Below, piece after piece: positions 14,301-29,300 of a stretch of DNA of 64,000 nucleotides. A program made the position numbers and the translations under genes. The notes beneath the pieces were generated by a model, which was not told the DNA's origin, searched no databases, and saw only the letters and a program-made list of their open reading frames with translations. Each line of letters opens with the position of its first letter. Position 1 is the first letter of the stretch. Source of the stretch: Augochlora pura. Lineage: Eukaryota; Arthropoda; Insecta; Hymenoptera; Halictidae. The stretch lies in assembly GCF_028453695.1 (NCBI RefSeq), contig NC_135779.1, positions 4,154,001-4,218,000 on the forward strand, in the 5' to 3' direction.

Positions 14301-17300
14301 GGTTCACGCAAGCCCTGTCAGTGGGACATTCAGAGCTTGCAACGCATTCTGGTCTACAACCTGGTGGTGTGCCAACGTATGTAGCGAGACAGGAGCAAAC
14401 TGCTACCTGATTAACCACTCTACATTGACTGTTTGGTCCGCATTGGGGTGTTGCACAGGGATCGGTTGTCGCAACGTCAGAAACTAACGAAAAATTTTAT
14501 GAAATAACTGCTGATTGACAATATACTGTCATCCTACAAGCAATACGAATTTCTCAGATTCTTAGCCGAATGACGATACAATCGTTTATACATCCCCCAA
14601 TTTTAAAGAATACGATAAGAATTCCGTGTTAATTATAGGACGACTTGATGAAACGATTGATTTACAATCATCCTAACTTACCAGCTGGCTGAACAGTGCA
14701 ATACCGGTAAGGATCGCCAGTGTAACTGGGATAGCAAGAGCAAGAAGCTCGGTGGTTGATAACATTGCATTCCGCATTCGTGCCACAAACTCCAGGACAG
14801 GGATCGATGCACTTTGAGTTGACGCAAGCTCTAGTGGGCGAGCAATCCGAGTCTAAGATGCATTCGGGTCTGCATCCTTCGTAAGGATTTCCCGTGTATC
14901 CGGACAGACAAGTGCATGCACCCACGTCGTTTCTCTCGGTACATTCCGCGTTGGGTCCGCAGGGTGAGGGCAAACAGGGATTCACCCGTTCGTCTTCGAC
15001 TAAAAGCAATGATGCTTGTCATTATGAAATTGATATTCACACTTCAAGCGAATTGTGATTCAAAGGACAGCGTTGGTCCGTATGAGAAAGGCTGATAATA
15101 TACATGTTTCTGTGAATTTAAAAATTCTGAATTGCAAAATGGACGTTTTAGTTTTTCGTTCTTAACTATTTTAAAGACACAGAGGATTTTAATTTGGAAA
15201 TAAAGACTTAAAATTTGACATCAAATTACAAAATAAAATTCTACACTGGCCGAACGCAAATCGAAAATAAAGAAATTCAAAATTCTTACTGGGCTTGATC
15301 GAGCACTGTATGAACGGATCTCCGGTAAAATCAGATTCACAGTAGCACATGGGCGTGTGACTGACAGTGCGACAAAGAGCGTTAGATCCGCAAGAGCCGA
15401 TGCAAGGATCCCTGCACTTTTGATTAATGCAAGCTTGGTTGCTCGCGCATTCACTGTTACTAATGCACTCGGGTCTGCAATTCGGTGGAGAACCGATGAA
15501 ACTCGGCAAACAAGTGCAGGCTGGGGAGTTTCCTGTGATCTGGCATTGAGAATTCGGTCCGCAAGGTGAGGGCTGGCAAACGTTCACTGGTTCTTGAGGG
15601 CGCGAGGCTATAAATGTTATCGTATATTTAATTTTAATATCAATCATTACCGCAGTTTGCTAATGACGGTGGCCCTGCACATGGAGCAGTACGGATCAAA
15701 ACTTACGAAGTGGGATACACCGAATGAAAGGATCTCCCGTGAATTCTTCAGGGCAGTGGCATATGGGATTACGATTAGCAACAGTGCATCGAGCACCTAA
15801 TCCACATGTTCCGATGCAAGGGTTCCTGCATTTCTGATTGGTGCAGATCTCGTTCGGCGGGCAATCGGAGCTCACGATACACTCGGGGCGACAGTTCGGT
15901 GGGTTTCCGAGATAACCTGGTACGCAGCTACAGATTGCCTGACCGTTGTTAGCGCGACACTGACTGTTTGGTCCACAGGGTGACGGAGTACACGGGGAGG
16001 ATGGAACATCGGCTATTGGAAGATCATTAACAATGTAAACCTCGATATTCTTTACATTCATCTCGGGAAAACTTAAGAAAATGATGACTGCGATTATTAC
16101 CTAGGGCAGGGCGACAGAATGCAAAAGCATTCCCTTCGAAACCGGCCGGACAACTGCACATCGGCACATGGTTAACCACTATGCACAGAGCATTGTTCGC
16201 ACAAGTACCCAGACAAGGGTCTTCGCACTTGTTCCTAACACAGGCTCTGTCACGAGGACAATCGTTGTTCAAGACACATTCTGGCCGACAACCTATGGTC
16301 GAATCTCCAAAGAATCCAGATAGACAGGTGCAAATGCCGCTGTCACATTGGGCGTTCGGACCGCACGGTGATGGGTTGCAGAGATCTACCTCAGTTGGCT
16401 CGACTGTTTACAAGAAAGTTTCAGGAATCAGGACCAATTTCTTTGAGCTGGCTCTACTATGTTGATTTGCTAAGTAAAAGTCATTCGAAAATTCTTAGCT
16501 ACTTACTGGCAGTGATCTTCTGATCGCAACGACTGAAAGGATCACCGCTGTATCCTTCGATACAAGAGCAAATGGGCACGTGATTGAATACCGAACACTG
16601 AGCATTTAGACCGCAAGAGCCAGGACATGGGTCTCTACATCTCTCGCGGATGCAGGCTTGGTTACTGGGACACTCTGAATTAATAGTACACTCTGGCCTG
16701 CAATTCGGCGGACTGCCACGGTACTCCGGCAGACAGGTGCAAGCTGGAGTTTGCCTTACGTTCTGGCAGATCGCGTTTGCACCGCAGGGCGACGGCAGAC
16801 AAGGGTCTCTTTGTGGTGGTGAAGGTTCTAGAGACGTTTCTGAGAAACATAATCGAAGATCAAGATACAGAACACTAACAAAAATAAAAGGGGGGCGGCG
16901 TAATTAATAGATGAAGTTTGTACCAGGAGCTCGGAAGCAGGCAGTGAAAGGATCTCCGGTGAATCCGTCGTTGCAGAAGCAAATCGGACTGTGATTGATG
17001 ATCCTGCAGTTGGCGTTCACGCCGCAGGAATTAGGACATGGGTCCCTGCACTTTTGGTTCACGCAAGCACGGGTCAGAGGGCACTCTGTGCTAACCACGC
17101 ACTCGGGTCTGCAATTTGGTGGAGTGCCCACGTATGCAGACAGACAAGTGCATACTGCTTGGTTGTTGTTCACGCGGCATTGGCTGTTAGAACCGCAAGG
17201 TGTTGGATTGCAAGGGTCTACTACTTGCGTATCTTCTAAAACAACGGAAGTTTCAAAGATTTCTAGATTAGGTTTTCGTTCGAGGCCACATTCAATGATT

Positions 17301-20300
17301 GAGTCCTCTAATTATTGCATAGCAAGATTTACCAAAATCGTCCTAGTTTATTCTAAATTCAACACTAAACCTACCCATGCTGGAAAAAAGACCGATTTTA
17401 CATATTTGGTTTTACTTTGAACACTTTCGTACATTATTTTAAGGATGGCGAATCGTTTAAATAAATAGAGTGTTGTCATTCCTATAAAGTAGCGCAAGTT
17501 AGTTACTTGTACGTTGTGGTAGGTTTAGTGTTAAATTAAAAAGCTTAGACCTTTAAGTTAAATTCTTACGATTCACTGGTCTCAAACTGCAAAATCTGAA
17601 CGGGTCTCCGGAATATCCCTGAATACACGAGCACATGGGAACGTGGTTCACCGTGTTGCAAACTGCATTCTGACCGCAAGCACCCGGACAGGGATCCTGA
17701 CACTTCGATCTGACGCAAGCTAGGTTCACAGGACAATCGGAATTGACGAGGCACTCTGGCCTACAACCCTCGTAGGGGTTGCCGATGTAATCGGGTAGGC
17801 AGGAACAGGTGCCTGCGTTTCCTGACACCCTGCATACTGCATTCGCGCCGCACGGCGACGGAGTGCACGGTGCTGGTCTTTCTTCTTCGACTGAAGAATG
17901 GATAACATCGATTTAATGAGAGGAACATTAAAGAACGGAAAAGGTTCGTGCGGATTTCCAGTGTTTCTAAACTTCTCGATAATTTGCAAATTAGGTTTGC
18001 GATCCGATGGATCGACTTAGAGTCGAGGTTTTCGTCGATAGATAAACCGCGCGAACCTTCTCGAGGTCCTACTTCTCGGAAAACTTACTAGGGACAGGAG
18101 TGCACTGGACGAAGGGATCGCCAGTGAACTCTGACCTACAGGAGCAAATAGGGGTGTGACTGAACACGCTACAATCAGCGTTGACTCCACATAGACCAGG
18201 ACAAGGGTCCCTGCACTTCTGGTTGATGCACGCTTGTCGGATAGGGCACTCGGTGTTGGTGACGCACTCGGGTCTACAATTTGGTGGTGAACCCGAGAAT
18301 TCTGGCAGACAGGTGCACACGGGAGCTTGGTTCACAACCTGACACTGAGCGTTTGGACCGCAAGGCGACGGATAGCAAGGGTTCGCCGGTGTCTGAGGCT
18401 GTTCGACTAAAGGATTAAGTGAAATCACAAATTAGGAATCTTTCTGCTCCGTGTTTTCACTGCTTTAGAACGTAGAATAGTTGGGTGGAGTTTCTCACCT
18501 ACGGCAGTACAACTGGTGAACGGATCACCACTCATACCAGATGGACATCTGCAAATGGGATTGTGATTCACCACGGAGCACTCGGCCCTTAGAGCACAGG
18601 AACCTGGGCAAGGATCTCTGCATTTCTGGTTGATGCAGGCTCTATTTAGTTCGCAATCTGTGCTAACGACGCATTCTGGTCTACAAGTTGGAGGATTTCC
18701 AGAGAAACCCTCCACGCACTTGCACACTGCGACGCCGTTTACTTCTTGACAGTGGCTGTTAGGACCGCAGGGCGATGGGGAGCAAGGTCTCTGGGCTACC
18801 ACTTCTGATAAGAGTAAAAAGGACTCGAATGAGATTATTTTGAGAACGATAGAGTGCTGAGTTGTCCCAAAAATTACAGATGAATTTTTAGGACACTCTG
18901 ATATTTTATATTAACTGTCTTTGATATACCCTGTACTGGAGAACAAAATACAAAAGCGTTCCCAGACATTCCCGCAGGGCAGCTACACATTGGCACGTGG
19001 TTTATAGCCTGACATTGTGCATTTTGACCACAAGTGCCTATGCATGGGTCGATGCACTTGTTCCTGGAGCAGGCTCTGTCGCGTGAACAGTCGTTATTCA
19101 TGACACACTCGGGTCGGCAACCTGAGTATGGGTCTCCTTGGTATTCCGGGAGACACGAACAAGTCCCGTCGCGACAGAGAGCGTTTGAACCACATGGTGA
19201 TGGGTTGCAAGGATCTGAGACTGGTTCTTCAGCTGTGTTTAAAGTATGGATCAGATTTAGTTGAGCTACGTAGATGTTCTCATTTCAGACTCTTCGTTTT
19301 CGCCTAAAGGGCTATGCTCAGTCTAGGGGGCGGAAAACGTTCTGTTATATTTTGTTTTTTGAACAAACTAGTTCGATTTTCGACACTTTCCAACTTCCTA
19401 CTGACTATAACCCTCTAGTGCAAAGAGTAAAAGCCAAATTTAGGACAAAACAAGGGTTCTCACAAATACTGGGTCTCAAAATGCAGCTACTGAAAGGATC
19501 CCCAGTGTATCCATCCGGACAGGAGCAAATTGGAACATGGTTCACGACGCTGCATCTGGCTCCGAAGCCGCAGGATCCTGGACAAGGATCCATGCACCTT
19601 TCCCTGATGCAGGCTAGAGCACTAGAGCACTCAGCATTGATGGTGCACTCTGGTCTACAGTTCGGCGGGGTACCGATGTAGGAGGGTGAACAAGAGCAAG
19701 ATGGATTTCCTCCGATATTTCGACACTGGGAGAACGGACCGCAAGGAGATGGTAGACAGGGGTCTTGTTGCATGGGTGTTAGCGGCTCCGATGGTGGACC
19801 TGCGGGGTTCAGTCGTCAGTCTACCTTATCCTACATTTTTGGGTGGCTAATAGTGGAAATGTTGATACGAACGTGGAGTAGGGAAGCAGATAGAAAAGGC
19901 ATCTCCAGTGAATCCTTGTTGACAGGAGCAAACGGGGCTATGATTGATGACTCTGCAATCAGCGTTCCTTCCGCAGGGGTCTGGACAAGGGTTCGTGCAC
20001 TTCTGATTGACACAGACGCGGTTCGAGGCGCATTCTGCGCTCGCTACGCATTCTGGTCTGCAGCCAGGTGGAGAACCGAGGTATTCAGGTAGACAGGAGC
20101 AGACTGGCTGCCCGTTGACCTCTCTACAGACACTGTTGGGTCCGCAGGGAGATGGTTGACAGGGGTTGGCAACACTCAGTGAAGTGACTATAGGTTCGAA
20201 GGTTAAGCAATTTAGAATTTTATGATAAGAGGAATCGAAATTGTTATGGGAGATCGTGACACTATCGTACCTATGTCTTCCTCGCGGCAGAATCTGAACG

Positions 20301-23300
20301 GATCACCAGTGAATCGAGGCAAGCAACTGCAAGTCGCCATGTGATTGATCACTTGGCAAACTGCATTCTGACCACAAGTACCAGGACAAGGATCCTCGCA
20401 CTTGAAGCTGACGCAGCTCTTGCTCGGGACACAGTCTGAATTAAGGACACATTCTGGTCGACAACCTTCGTATGGGTTCCCGGTATATCCTGGCGAACAG
20501 GAACAGGACCCTACCCCGTTTCTGTCTCTGCAGACTGCGTTCGCTCCGCAGGGGGATGGTGCGCAGGGTTTTGGAACATACATTGGTATGACTGGAAGAA
20601 GAGGTCGATGAAAATCAAAAGATTGTCGATTTAGGTATAACTAGGTAACAATCTCTGTACTGGATGTCCCGTTTGAATCAATTGAAATTGAATCGCGCAA
20701 AAGTCTGACGAGTCTAAAATTATTCGAATGTTTCTAATTGTTCACTAAAAAACGAAAGTTCCAAGAAGTGCCAGAAAGTTTCTCCAACATTATTTTCCGC
20801 AGAAATTCGAGATAATTCAACTGGAACACCCTGTGAAAGATTCAAAGTCGCTAGAAACGAGCTCTTACGTTGTTCCACGACACACTGAGTGAAAGGATCC
20901 CCAGTATAACCAGGCGAGCATGTGCACATGGGAGTATGTGACACCACGCGACACACCGCATTCGTTCCACAAGATCCGGGACAAGGATCCCGGCATCTCT
21001 GATTAATGCAAGCTGCGTTGTTGGCGCACTCATTATTGCTTACACACTCGGGTCTGCAGTTGGGTGGAGAGCCAGTGAACTCTGGCAGACAAGAGCAGGA
21101 TGGGGAATCGTTGACGACTTGGCATTGAGCGTTTGGACCGCAGGGTGATGGTCTACACGGGTTTTCTCGAGGTGGTTCTTCTAACGCTGGAATTAAATCG
21201 TTTTTCACAGCCTGGGTTTCCAAACTTCGATATTTTACTTAATCTAGAATGGTTCTTACGTTGATCGACGCATCTAACGAAAGGATCACCGGTCAATCCT
21301 GAAGGACAATTGCAAAGTGGATTGTGGTTCACCACTTGGCAAGTTGCCCTAATTCCACAAGTACCGACACACGGATTAGAGCATTTCTGGTTGATACAGG
21401 CCTCCGTTGGCCCGCAATCCGTGCTAAGTATGCACTCTGGTCTGCAGGTGGGTGGTATGCCCATGAAACCAGAGATACAAGTGCACACAGGCTGACCATT
21501 TACTTCCCTACATTGACTGTTCGGTCCGCAGGGTGTTGGGTTGCAGGGATTATTCACAACTGGGTCTGTCGGGGGAAGAAACTAATTATTTCACCGAACA
21601 GAGGTCGAAAAGATCTAACATATCGGTATGTATTAGAGGAGTTGGATTCTTGTTTCTTGAATATCCAATTTAATCAAGATGCGAATGTCCCAATTTTTTT
21701 AACGCTGTCCAAGGATCAAACGAAATATTAGACTACATCATTTTGAAAAAAACCATTCCTTCCGATCTCTGCTTTTGACAATATATTTAAATAGAATTTC
21801 TATCTACCTCTGAACGGACTGCAGGATATGAACGCGTTGCCAGTCATGGCGACAGGGCAACTGCACATGGGAACGTGATTGTACACGTCGCAGATTGCAT
21901 TCTGACCGCAGGTGCCGGGGCAAGGGTCTGTACACTTGTTTCGCAGACACGCTCTGTTCAGGGGACAATCGTTGTTTAGGACGCATTCGGGACGACAACC
22001 CACGTAAGGATTGCCCTGGAATTCTGCTAGACAGGTGCAGACACCGTCGTTGCATTGCGTGTTCGAGCCACAGGGCGATGGGTTGCAGGGGTCCTCGGCT
22101 ACTAGCACTTCAGCTGAAATCGTTGTGTATTTTTAAAATCAAGTATTCCATCAAAAGTATATTTGGAGTCTTTCGGAGGAAATTCTAATATTTCAAGTAC
22201 TAACCCTAATCCATTCCTCATATTACCTAATTTATTTCTTGATTAAAGTAATACTGAATAAAAGATTAATATGATAGAGTTGAAATAATAAATAGCTGAT
22301 GTAGAGGGTATATAGCTAAAATAAATAGCTATTGCACTTCTTAGAAGCTATAAAATTAAATTATCACAAGGAATAGATGAAGGTTAAAAATTCTGTTAAA
22401 ATGAAAGGACTTATTCAATCGATGTCTTGCAAAGATCATGATGTAACTTGAGACTTGAAGTCTCTTAGAGAAAGTCCTCCAAAAGAACCAATGTCAGAAA
22501 GACTCTAAACGTTGATTCAAGTCTTACGTGGAGCAGGAGAACAACTGGTGAAAGGATCGCCAGTGAAAGCCTCGATACAGGTGCAAATCGGCAGATGATT
22601 AAACACCGTGCACCTCGCTGCCACTCCACAGGAGCCGGGACAAGGATCTGTGCATCTCTGCCTTATGCAGGCTCTGTCGCTGGGACAGTCTGTGTTTACT
22701 GTACACTCTGGTCTACAGTTCGGTGGGCTACCGAAGTAATTAGCTAAACAGGAACAAGACGGGGCGCCACCAATGTCTCGACACTCGGAGTAGGGACCAC
22801 AGGGTGAGGGTACGCAGGGGTTCTGAGGTAGATCTGGTAACGTCGATAGCGCTGCGGGATGTTCAATTAGAATTAATAACGTTAAATAAATTCTGTAAAG
22901 CTGTGAAAGTGACGAATAAAGGCTTGACTTACGTTGAAGTGGGAAACACCTGGTGAAAGGGTTGCCGGTGTTCCCGTCTTTGCAGGTACAAATGGGACTG
23001 TGGTTCACGACTAGACAGTTTGTGTTCTGACCACACGGACGTGGACAGGGATTCACGCATTTCTGATTCACGCAGGCTCGGTTCGAAGGACAGTCTGAGC
23101 TTACGACGCACTCGGGGCGGCACGAGGGAGGACTTCCGGTGTACTCGGGGAGGCAGGAACATACAGCATTACCGGAAACCACGCGACACTGACTGTTTGG
23201 TCCGCATGGGGATGGAACGCAGGGGTCTGTTGGATCTCTGACTATATCTAACGAAATAACAAACCGAGCGGAGATGTTAGAAAATTCTGCTTTCAGCACG

Positions 23301-26300
23301 GTGTTCTTTAGATTGTTAAGTAGGAAACATTAAGTATAGTACTCTCTCTCAGCAGTTCGGTGTTCGGAATTGTAAAAGAATATATCTCCATTAAAGTCGT
23401 TTTTTCTTTCGATTCGTTGCATCATGAGATATCAAAGATATATTCTCGAACGAGAAGTTTCCTAATTGACAAGTTAAGAGAACAATGGTGCTTATAATAT
23501 ACTTTACCCGGTTCTCTAGCAACTTGGCAGAATCTGAACGGATCCCCGGTAAACCCGGGGTTGCAGGAGCATGTGGGCGAGTGGTTGATCACTTGGCAGA
23601 CAGTGTTCTGTCCACAAGTGCCAGGACAGGGATCCTGACACTTGTTTCGAATGCAAGCGAGGTTTGAGGGACAGTCCGAGCTGACTGTGCATTCTGGCCG
23701 ACATCCTTCGTAAGGATTGCCGATGTAGTCGGGCAAACAGGAACAAGAACCGACGCCATCTTGCTCTTTGCACACGGTATTCGAACCGCAGGAGGATGGC
23801 GAGCATGGGGTGGATGGTCCTAGATGGAATAGTGACACTGAAGTATTGAAAATCACTAGGGACACTAACCTTTCGCGGACGAGCACTTTTTAACGTATTT
23901 TATAAAAATTTGACTCTGAAGTACTGAACAATGGTAGTGACAATGACCAAACACCTATGATTATTAACCCGTTAAGTGTTGCGATTTAAACATTATATTT
24001 TAGACAGGTGACGTGTTAATAAAGTTTCAAGAGCTAGCTCGTCCTCAAAGGGTTTATGGGTCAAACCACAAGTCTTACTATTGTCGAACATCACGCATTG
24101 CGTGAACGGATCACCCGTGAACCCATTGGAGCAGACGCACATAGGGGTGTGGCTGACAACGCGACATTCTGCATTCGCCCCACAGGAGCCAGGACAAGGG
24201 TCTCGGCACTTCTGATTCATGCAAGCAAGATTACTGGCGCACTCGCTGTTGCTTATGCATTCGGGCCTGCAGTTGGGTGGGGAGCCGACGAATCCAGGCA
24301 TACAGGAGCAGGATGGGGAATCGTTCGTCACCTGACACAGGGCGTTCGGGCCACAGGGGGATGGTTTGCAGACGTTTATCACTGCTGGCGCCGTCTCCAC
24401 TGAAAAGGGTACAACAGCGACGGTTCAGGACTACTACGTAACTTGAGAAACTGTTTTGATTAGAATACTAGATAGGTCCTTACTGATGGGGTCACACTTC
24501 ACGAAGGGATCGCCGGACATTCCAGGGGGACAGCTGCATACAGGGTTGTGGTTCGTGACTTGACACTGCGAGCGAATACCGCAGCTTCCTATGCAAGGGT
24601 TCACACACTTCAGGTTGTTGCACGCCTCGTTTCGCGGACAGTCGGAACTGACTACACATTCTGGCCGACAAGATGGCGGACTTCCTAGGTATCCTTGGAG
24701 GCATGTGCAGACTGGCTGATTGTTCACGGGACGGCAGAGGCTGTTTTGGCCACAGGGGGATGGGTTGCATGGGGTTTCTGGAGTTACTTCTGAAGGTTCA
24801 AAGGGAAATTTATTCATTAGACTTGGTAAAAAGATGGAATGATCCTGTGCTGCGTCTTAATTAGCTGCTGCACGACAACGAAATCGTTATGGTTGAAACG
24901 AACGACGATTACGACTTGCGCTCAGGTGACAGAACAAAATTTGATTGATTATTTACCAAAACGTTCTACAACAACAATTTTGTTCATCGGCATTTAATTA
25001 GGACGCTGCTCTATCCAGACAGAAAATACTACCTTGAACCGGGGAGCACATTACGAAAGCGTTCCCGGTCATCCGTTCGGGACAACTGCACATCGGGACA
25101 TGATTGAAAACATTGCAGACCGCGTTCTGCCCGCAAGTGCCAATGCAAGGATCGTTGCACTTGTTGCGAACGCAAGCGCGATTGAAGGGACAGTCTGAAT
25201 TGAGGACACACTCCGGTCGGCATCCTGCGTAAGGATCGCCCCTGAATTCTTGGAGACAGGTGCAAATGCCGTTGTTGCATTCCGCGTTCGCTCCGCACGG
25301 TGACGGATTGCATGGATCATCGAAAACTGGTTGTTCTAGAATGTACGGTGACAAAGGACGTAATGAAGTATTCCTAGAGAACAAGCTGAATTGAAACTGC
25401 AAAAGGATGCTTACGTTCTGGAGGCTTGGGGTTGCAACTGGTGAAGGGGTCGCCAGTGTAACCTTCGATGCAGCTACATGTGGGAACGTGGTTTAGCACG
25501 CTGCACTGAGCGAACACGCCGCAGGAGCCTGGACAAGGGTCCCTACACTTTTCTCTGATGCAGGCCTGACTGGGAGGACAATCTGAGTGCACTGTGCACT
25601 CTGGGCGACAGTTAGGAGGGCTACCGATGAAATTAGATAGGCAGGAACAGGAAGGTATGCCGTTTACGTCGCGACATTCTGCGTTCGAACCGCAGGGCGA
25701 GGGGACGCAGGGATTTGAAGGCATCAACGATGTAGGAGGTTCTGAAAATAATTTTCGGCAGAAATTGATTTTGGATGTTCGAAGAATCTTGAAGAAATAT
25801 TGATATTTTCGTGGAATGGTTTCTCACCTGACATAGGGAAGCAACGAGTAAACGGATCGCCGGTAAACTTGGCTCTGCAGGCACAGATAGGACTGTGATG
25901 CACCACGGTGCACTCTGCGTCGAGGCCACAGGTGCCGGGACAAGGGTTTGCGCACTTTTGATTGATGCAGGCTAAATTCGATGGACACTCTGAACTGACC
26001 ACACACTCCGGTCGGCAGCCAGGTGGATATCCACTGAAATTTGGCTGACAGGAGCAGACTGCTTGTTGGTTCACGACCTGACAATTACTGTTCGGACCGC
26101 AGGGCGATGGGGAGCATGGGTTTCGGTTTTCTTCGACTGGGGTTAGAAGAGATGCATTAGAATCTAAGTAAAATAACTTTCTGATTGGCTTTTAGATCGT
26201 CCTGAAATTAACTGCGTTTTTGGAGCTATTGTAGCAGAGTGTGTATGCAGCAGATCTTTCTAATTTAGTCTTCATCATTAGCTACATTGATCTTTGTTCG

Positions 26301-29300
26301 TAATATAAAATATTTTGACTAGTATAATATCGTTCCAAATAAAACTAACGCTTTTATAAGAAAACCAACAATTAATTTCAGACAATCTAATAAATTCTGT
26401 GTCTGCTTACTGGCTTGCACAATTGGTTGACAGAATTGATAGGGTTGGCCAGTATAGCCCGGGAAGCAAGTACAGGTTGGCAGGTGATTCACGACTTGGC
26501 ATTCTGCATTTGTTCCACAAGTACCAGGACAAGGGTCCTGGCATTTAGAACGTATGCAGGAGCGAGTCGGTGTGCAATCGGAGTTTATGACGCATTCTGG
26601 GCGACAGCCTTCGTAAGGGTTGCCAATATAGTCGGGCAAACAGGTGCAGGAGCCTACTCCACTCTGCTCCTTGCAAATTGCATTTGAACCACAGGGTGAC
26701 GGCGTGCAGGGAGTGGTGAGAAGAGATTGTATTTCAGCTAAAATTGAAGGCGATTTTAATATCGATAATACGGAGTGAAATTACGAGGGTGATTCGATAA
26801 TCATTCGCAACATAATCGTAAAGTTCCCTAAAATATCAACAAAGTAATTGGTAATCGATTGTGTGAAGTTGCGATAATAATTAGTTTCCTAAAAGACAAT
26901 CATATTGCAAATAATTGCTGAATCACCTCTATGAATAAAACCGATATCTTACGTCGTCTTTCCAGACACTGGGTGAAAGGATCTCCAACAAAGCCGGCTT
27001 GACACACGCACATTGCAGTGTGACTAACAACTCTGCAGTCTGCGTTGGCTCCGCACGAGCCAGGACAGGGATCTCTGCATTTATTGTTTATGCAGGCCAA
27101 CTGCATCGCGCACTCGCTATTGCTGACGCATTCGGGTCTGCAGTTGGGTGGAGTTCCGCTGAATTCAGGCATACAGGAGCAAGAAGGCGAGTCATTGATC
27201 ACTTGGCAGAGTGCATTGGGTCCACACGGTGAGGGGTAGCAAGGATTGACAGGGGCCAGAGGTTCCTCCACTGAAATAATGGGTAGCAAAATATTTGATA
27301 TGCTCGAGGACAAGGATGCACGAGTGGTATTATAGCTCTGTGATTATCCTCACATTTAGGCTCGCATCTGACGAAAGGATCGCCGGTGAAGCCAGCCGGA
27401 CAGCTGCATATGGGATTGTGATTGGTCACTTGACACTGGGCCCTGACTCCGCAGGTTCCAGCGCAGGGATTTATGCACCTTTGATTGCTACAGGCTTGGT
27501 TCTTGGGACAGTCTGAACTGACAGAGCACTCGGGTCTACAGGAGGGAGGCGATCCGATGAAGCTAGCCACGCAGGAGCATACTGCCTGTTCGTTTACTAT
27601 ACGGCAGATACTGTTGGGTCCGCAAGGAGACGGATTGCAGGGATCCTCGGGTCCTAAAGTGGTTAAAGATGGGTCAGATATTGCAGTGGAAGGTAATATT
27701 GAGTGATCGAGTTCGTGGAACGTACCTCTGCTAGGGCGACAGGAAACGAAAGCGTTTCCAGTCGTTCCAGGCAGACAACTGCACATGGGAATGTGATTGT
27801 AGACGGTGCACTGTGCATTCTCACCGCATGTGCCCGGACATGGGTCCACGCACTTGTTACGAATGCAGGCTAGAGGGCTTGGACAGTCGTTATTGAGGAC
27901 ACATTCTGGACGACAACCTGTGAAAGGATCTCCTTGGTACTCTGGCAAGCAGGAACACCTGCCGTCGGTGCACAAGGCGTTTGGACCACAAGGTGATGGA
28001 TTACAGGGGTCCGAGGGTACTACCGGTTCTTCGATTGCTGTGCGAGAAAAATCTTATCAGATTCCGGCGATAAGAAAGATCCAAGAGATCAACGATGTAA
28101 CATCGCGGCGAAGCTTACGTCTTGGATAGCAACTGGTGAACGGGTCTCCGGTGAATCCGTCAGGGCAAATACAAGATGGCGTGTGATTGATGACATTGCA
28201 GGTGGCCGATGCTCCACAGGAACCTGGACATGGGTCTCTGCACCTCTCATTTATGCAAGCCTGACTACTAGGACAATCGGAGTTGATCGAACACTCCGGT
28301 CTACAATTAGGAGGGCTGCCAATGTAAGGTGTAAGACAAGAACAAGACGGCGCGCCGCCAATTTGGCGACACTCTGCGTAGGGTCCACAAGGTGATGGGA
28401 CGCAAGGGTTCTCTACAACTGGGCCAGGTGGGGGTCCTGCAACGAAATAGTCTGTAAGGTAATCTGAACCGACTGCTGACAAATTACGACACAAATTAAT
28501 CCTCTCCAATCCTCTTACTTGGCATGGGAAAGCATCTACTGAAGGGATCTCCAGTGTACCCTTCCCTGCAACTGCAAACGGGACTGTGATTCAGCACCCT
28601 GCAATTGGTACTCAACCCGCAGGGTTGCGGACAGGGATTGATACACTTATTGTTGATGCAGGCCCTGTTGACAGGACACTCGGAACTCATGACGCATTCG
28701 GGACGACATCCAGGAGGAGTGCCGGAGAATTCAGGTAAACAAGCGCAAACTGCTTGATTGTTAACAACGTTACACTGACTATTCGGACCGCAGCGGGATG
28801 GATTGCAGGGGTCTACAGGCGCCAGATCTAGTATTCCAAAAGTGAAACGTCTCAGGGTTCAAAACAGTTTAGGAATGCTAAAATGAGGTAGCTTGCTAAT
28901 TACCGGTTTGAAGAACGGGGCTGCAGAACCTGAAAGGATCTCCGGTGAACCCACCCATGCAGGAGCACGAGGGCGAGTGATTGATCACCTGGCAAACTGC
29001 GTTCTGAGCACAGGTGCCGGGACATGGATCCTGGCACTTGGAGCGAATGCAAGCCAGATTCGAGAGACAGTCAGAGTTTACGGTGCACTCGGGGCGACAA
29101 CCCTCGTATGGGTTTCCTATGTAGTCCTGCATGCAGGTACATGAACCTGCTCCGTTTTGCTCTTTGCAAATTGCATTTGCTCCACAGGGTGACGGTCTAC
29201 AGGGTGACACGTTCTCGATAATCATTGCTACAGAAATTAAAGCTTCAGTTATGGTTTGTTTGCGACAAACTTGCGATTTCTTGTACTTGTCTAGACTAGA

